A stretch of 7,863 nt of DNA. Source: Granulicella sp. (GTDB lineage: Bacteria > Acidobacteriota > Terriglobia > Terriglobales > Acidobacteriaceae). The translations under genes and the position numbers were made by a program. The stretch spans positions 6,226 through 14,088 of the forward strand of contig PKWK01000194.1 in NCBI GenBank assembly GCA_003133205.1. The letters are read 5' to 3'. Shown here piece by piece: positions 6,501-7,863 of this stretch; positions within the stretch are counted from its first letter, which is position 1; each line of letters opens with the position of its first letter. Under the pieces are notes generated by a model. That model saw only the letters and a list, made by a program, of their open reading frames with translations. It searched no databases and was not told the origin of the DNA.

Positions 6501-7863
6501 GGCATAGGCTTCCAAAGCAGTCTGCCGAACCCGCTGCAGCAGTTCGTGAAAGGTCGGATCGCCATCGAGTTTGCCACGCAGGATGACTGTATTTGTAAAG
6601 AAGCCAACCAGGTCTTGGGTCTCGCTTCGAGACCGCGCCGCAATCGGTGAGCCAATCAAGATGTCGTCCTGGCCGGAATAGCGGGCCAGCACGGCATAGA
6701 GCGCAGCGAGTGCCACCATAAACGGCGTCACCCTCTCCCGAAGACAGAACTCACGGATTGCTGTCGCCAGTTCGGTGGACAGCAAGTATTGCCGGACTGC
6801 GCCACAAAATGTTTGCAGTGCCGGGCGAGGACGATCCGTCGGCAGTTGCAGCGCAAATGAGCTTCCCTTCACCTGGTCTTTCCAGTACGAGATCAGGCGT
6901 TCCCTTTCAGGCCCGGCGAATTGCTCCCGCTGCCAACGTGCGTAGTCGGAATATGCAATTGGAAGCTCAGGAAGCTGAGCGACCGCGCCGGTTAACCCGG
7001 CATCGTAGAACGCGGCAAAATCGCGAAATAGAACTCCCATTGACCACCCATCCGACGCTATATGATGAACAGTCAATTGCAGCACGTGCTCGCATTCGTC
7101 CATGCGGTATAAAGCTGCCCGGATCACTGGATCGCGATCCAGAACAATGGGCCGGTTCGCCTCCGCATGAAGCGCTGCCGAAAGCAGATCTTTCCGCCTG
7201 CCCTGCTCTATGCCGCTGAAATCGGTAACAGGCAGCAAGACTTCAAGCGCCGCGGAAATCTCAAGCTGGAGCTGGCCCTCTACATGGATATAGCGCGTCC
7301 GGAGTGTTTCGTGGCGCTGGACCACAGCACTCAAGGCACTCTTGAGAGCGGCAAAATCCAGGGTTCCCTCCAAGCGCAGAGTGAAGCTAATGTTGTATTG
7401 CGCTGTGCCGCTTTCGATTTGTTCCAGGAGCCATAAACGCTCTTGTCCGAAAGACGGCACTGGCGCCCCGGTTGTACTGTGCGCAATCGGTACCATGCGG
7501 TTCTGAGACCAGGCCCCTTGTTCCGCGGCGTCCGGCTGTTGTGCTTTGCGAATCGCGTCGGCGAGCTGGCGTACAGTGCGGGCTTCAAACAAGACAGCAA
7601 GTTCGAAGTCCACCTGATAGGTCTTCTTTATCTTGGCAAACAGGCGAACACCGACCAGGGAATGTCCTCCCAGGCCGAAGAAATCGTCATCCAGTCCTAC
7701 CTGCTCCACCCCGAGCAGGTCTTGCCACCAACTAGCCAGAGTGCCCTCCACGCCTTCACTTGTCGGTGCGGCGCTGGGCGCAGCGGCGTCGATTGTCCGT
7801 GGCGATGGAGTTTCATTCTGTTTGTCGAGATCTTCGAGAGACTGGGAGACGGCGACCACCGCG
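3474..7863 (-). CDS. Non-ribosomal peptide synthetase, terminal module T-C-A-T-TE (5' partial)
   Basis: C-terminal part of a large assembly-line enzyme; the frame is open through the right edge, so the GTG at 7859 (residue 1 here) is only a numbering point. Domains: carrier T1 (~36-105, LGGHSL, Ser67); condensation C (~121-565) with SFGQERLWLL (136-145), HHIASDG (265-271), SDYARWQ (304-310), HQDLPLE (454-460) and RDLSRSALFQV (470-480), an LCL-like pattern; adenylation A (~585-1085) with YTSGSTGKPKG (739-749), NLYGPTE (874-880), YRTGD (961-965), GRIDHQVKIRGYR (979-991) and NGKIDR (1069-1074); carrier T2 (~1095-1165, Ser1128); thioesterase TE (~1181-1445) with HGVGGG and GGSFG, and likely triad Ser1263, Asp1290, His1427. 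All catalytic motifs are intact. Pocket residues read D785, I786, A789, Q828, V851, T853, L875, I883, W884, K1071, near glycine-type codes but not identical. No epimerase or methyltransferase domain is present. The chain built upstream would be extended by one residue and released by the TE as an acid or a ring. Confidence 0.94.
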   Translation of the reverse strand, partial: AVVAVSQSLEDLDKQNETPSPRTIDAAAPSAAPTSEGVEGTLASWWQDLLGVEQVGLDDDFFGLGGHSLVGVRLFAKIKKTYQVDFELAVLFEARTVRQLADAIRKAQQPDAAEQGAWSQNRMVPIAHSTTGAPVPSFGQERLWLLEQIESGTAQYNISFTLRLEGTLDFAALKSALSAVVQRHETLRTRYIHVEGQLQLEISAALEVLLPVTDFSGIEQGRRKDLLSAALHAEANRPIVLDRDPVIRAALYRMDECEHVLQLTVHHIASDGWSMGVLFRDFAAFYDAGLTGAVAQLPELPIAYSDYARWQREQFAGPERERLISYWKDQVKGSSFALQLPTDRPRPALQTFCGAVRQYLLSTELATAIREFCLRERVTPFMVALAALYAVLARYSGQDDILIGSPIAARSRSETQDLVGFFTNTVILRGKLDGDPTFHELLQRVRQTALEAYAHQDLPLEMLIDKIRPGRDLSRSALFQVMLIFQNWAPPSLELHGLEVSAQVVRTDTSKFDFTIELRSVGETIEGVIEYNTDLFDAGTIDRLWGHLTAYLHRAIAAPEQRAATVSLLTSRERQQVLVEWNATERAYPRETSLAELVEAQVERTPDAIAVVYGEQRLTYRELNERANQLAHELCKHGAGPDQLVGLFVERSIDMVVALLAIVKTGSAYLPLDPLLPAERLGYMLEDSGVRVLVTERSLRGVLPAFAGTTILLDDAGWQANRRDNLGLAVGPEHLAYVIYTSGSTGKPKGVQVPRGALTNLLWSMREWLQLSEHDRLLAVTTISFDIAGADVWLPLLVGAQTVVASREEAADGNALRGLLERHDITFLQATPVTWQLLFDSGWSGKPDLQTVCTGEAMPPEVAAQLVPVVERVWNLYGPTETTIWSTGYRVTDGQEPILIGRPVTNTKCYILDGQGQPVPVGVTGELYIGGDGLARGYLNRPELTAEKFVADPFRTGEARMYRTGDLARYRADGNIECLGRIDHQVKIRGYRIELGEIEAALKEQPEIKQVVVIAREDRPGDKRLVAYLVATASTVPTTSELRTRLKRQLPDYMVPTAYVFLDQIPISTNGKIDRRALPLPAETQALQADTYIAPRSHLEEMLVGIWAEVLGVQQVGLDDDFFDLGGHSLVGVRLFAKIKKTYQVDLELAVLFEARTVRRLADVIRKAQQPAGAEQKTWPTLVPIQPDGSRIPFFCVHGVGGGVLNYEAIAKALGPDQPFYAFRSLLLTREDIPETTIEELASVYIKEMRSFFPQGPYLIGGGSFGGIVAFEMAQQLYAQGAEPALLVLFDTSAPGSAQRVGTTEKLRGFLQRLRDQGVPYLVRKVVLKGDDWRQRLVKRGRDVASFCYRLAGWDLPVRLRYYRVQEAHLRTMARYKIQTYPGKITLMRAVERGYLGMELLGTREDTVLGWENLAGGGLEIHDVPGEHRNMLNEPHVRIVAKELKTILPKPETIAPHRQPVA
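4336..4530 (-). repeat. Carrier-domain direct repeat, copy B (T2)
   Basis: This segment matches 7519-7713 in the same orientation at a fixed offset of 3183 bases (1061 codons, in frame). A base-by-base hand alignment gives about 26 mismatches in 195 positions, roughly 87% identity, with no gaps. It encodes the carrier-domain core from the residues before DDDFF through LGGHSL to the IRKAQQP linker. Similarity drops to background on both sides. Confidence 0.85.
7519..7713 (-). repeat. Carrier-domain direct repeat, copy A (T1)
   Basis: Partner of 4336-4530. The encoded proteins agree in 51 of 55 residues (55-109 against 1116-1170), whereas the 18 residues just before agree in only about half. 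Such a sharp edge inside a domain points to recent duplication or gene conversion and not to general family likeness. Confidence 0.85.

Noticed and set aside
6758..7219. Plus-strand open frame of 153 codons
   Set aside because: It is antisense to the C domain, without recognisable motifs.

Overview
The window looks like a piece of a moderately GC-rich acidobacterial chromosome (Acidobacteriota, Terriglobia-like). Two protein types suggest this. One is an Oar/CarboxypepD_reg-type TonB-dependent outer-membrane receptor with a Gly/Pro-rich segment near its C-terminus. The other is a PD40/TolB-like beta-propeller fragment of the kind found at the C-terminus of acidobacterial winged-helix regulators and kinases. 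The taxonomic call rests on protein style alone.

Layout: positions 3-1847 (+) hold the C-terminal part of the receptor, cut by the left edge. A strong GC-rich hairpin at 1864-1892 lies between it and a convergent, 5'-truncated PD40 propeller remnant (1944-2393, -). Positions 2394-2767 contain no gene. This stretch holds a degenerate tRNA T-arm-like sequence, an AT-rich patch and the leader of the next gene, and it looks like a junction between resident chromosome and a secondary-metabolite locus. Positions 2768-3532 (+) encode an Sfp-type phosphopantetheinyl transferase. From 3474 to the right edge, on the minus strand, runs the C-terminal end of a large assembly-line enzyme with domain order T-C-A-T-TE. 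It is the terminal module of a non-ribosomal peptide synthetase, possibly preceded by a PKS module beyond the edge. The transferase and synthetase genes overlap tail to tail by 59 bases.

How the genes fit together: the transferase would attach phosphopantetheine to Ser67 and Ser1128 of the two carrier domains. The C domain would join the upstream chain on carrier 1 to the amino acid loaded on carrier 2 by the A domain. The C-terminal thioesterase would then release the product. The A-domain pocket reads approximately D-I-A-Q-V-T-L-I-W-K, which resembles glycine-type codes but is not canonical. There is no epimerase, methyltransferase or transporter in the window. The receptor is not clearly part of the pathway.

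Most notable are the homogenised pair of carrier-domain sequences, the GC-rich A-domain block between GC-poorer neighbours, the converging gene overlap, and the truncated gene next to a tRNA-like scar. No wholly new system is evident. The interest lies in an incompletely seen, probably uncharacterised biosynthetic cluster and the marks of its assembly.
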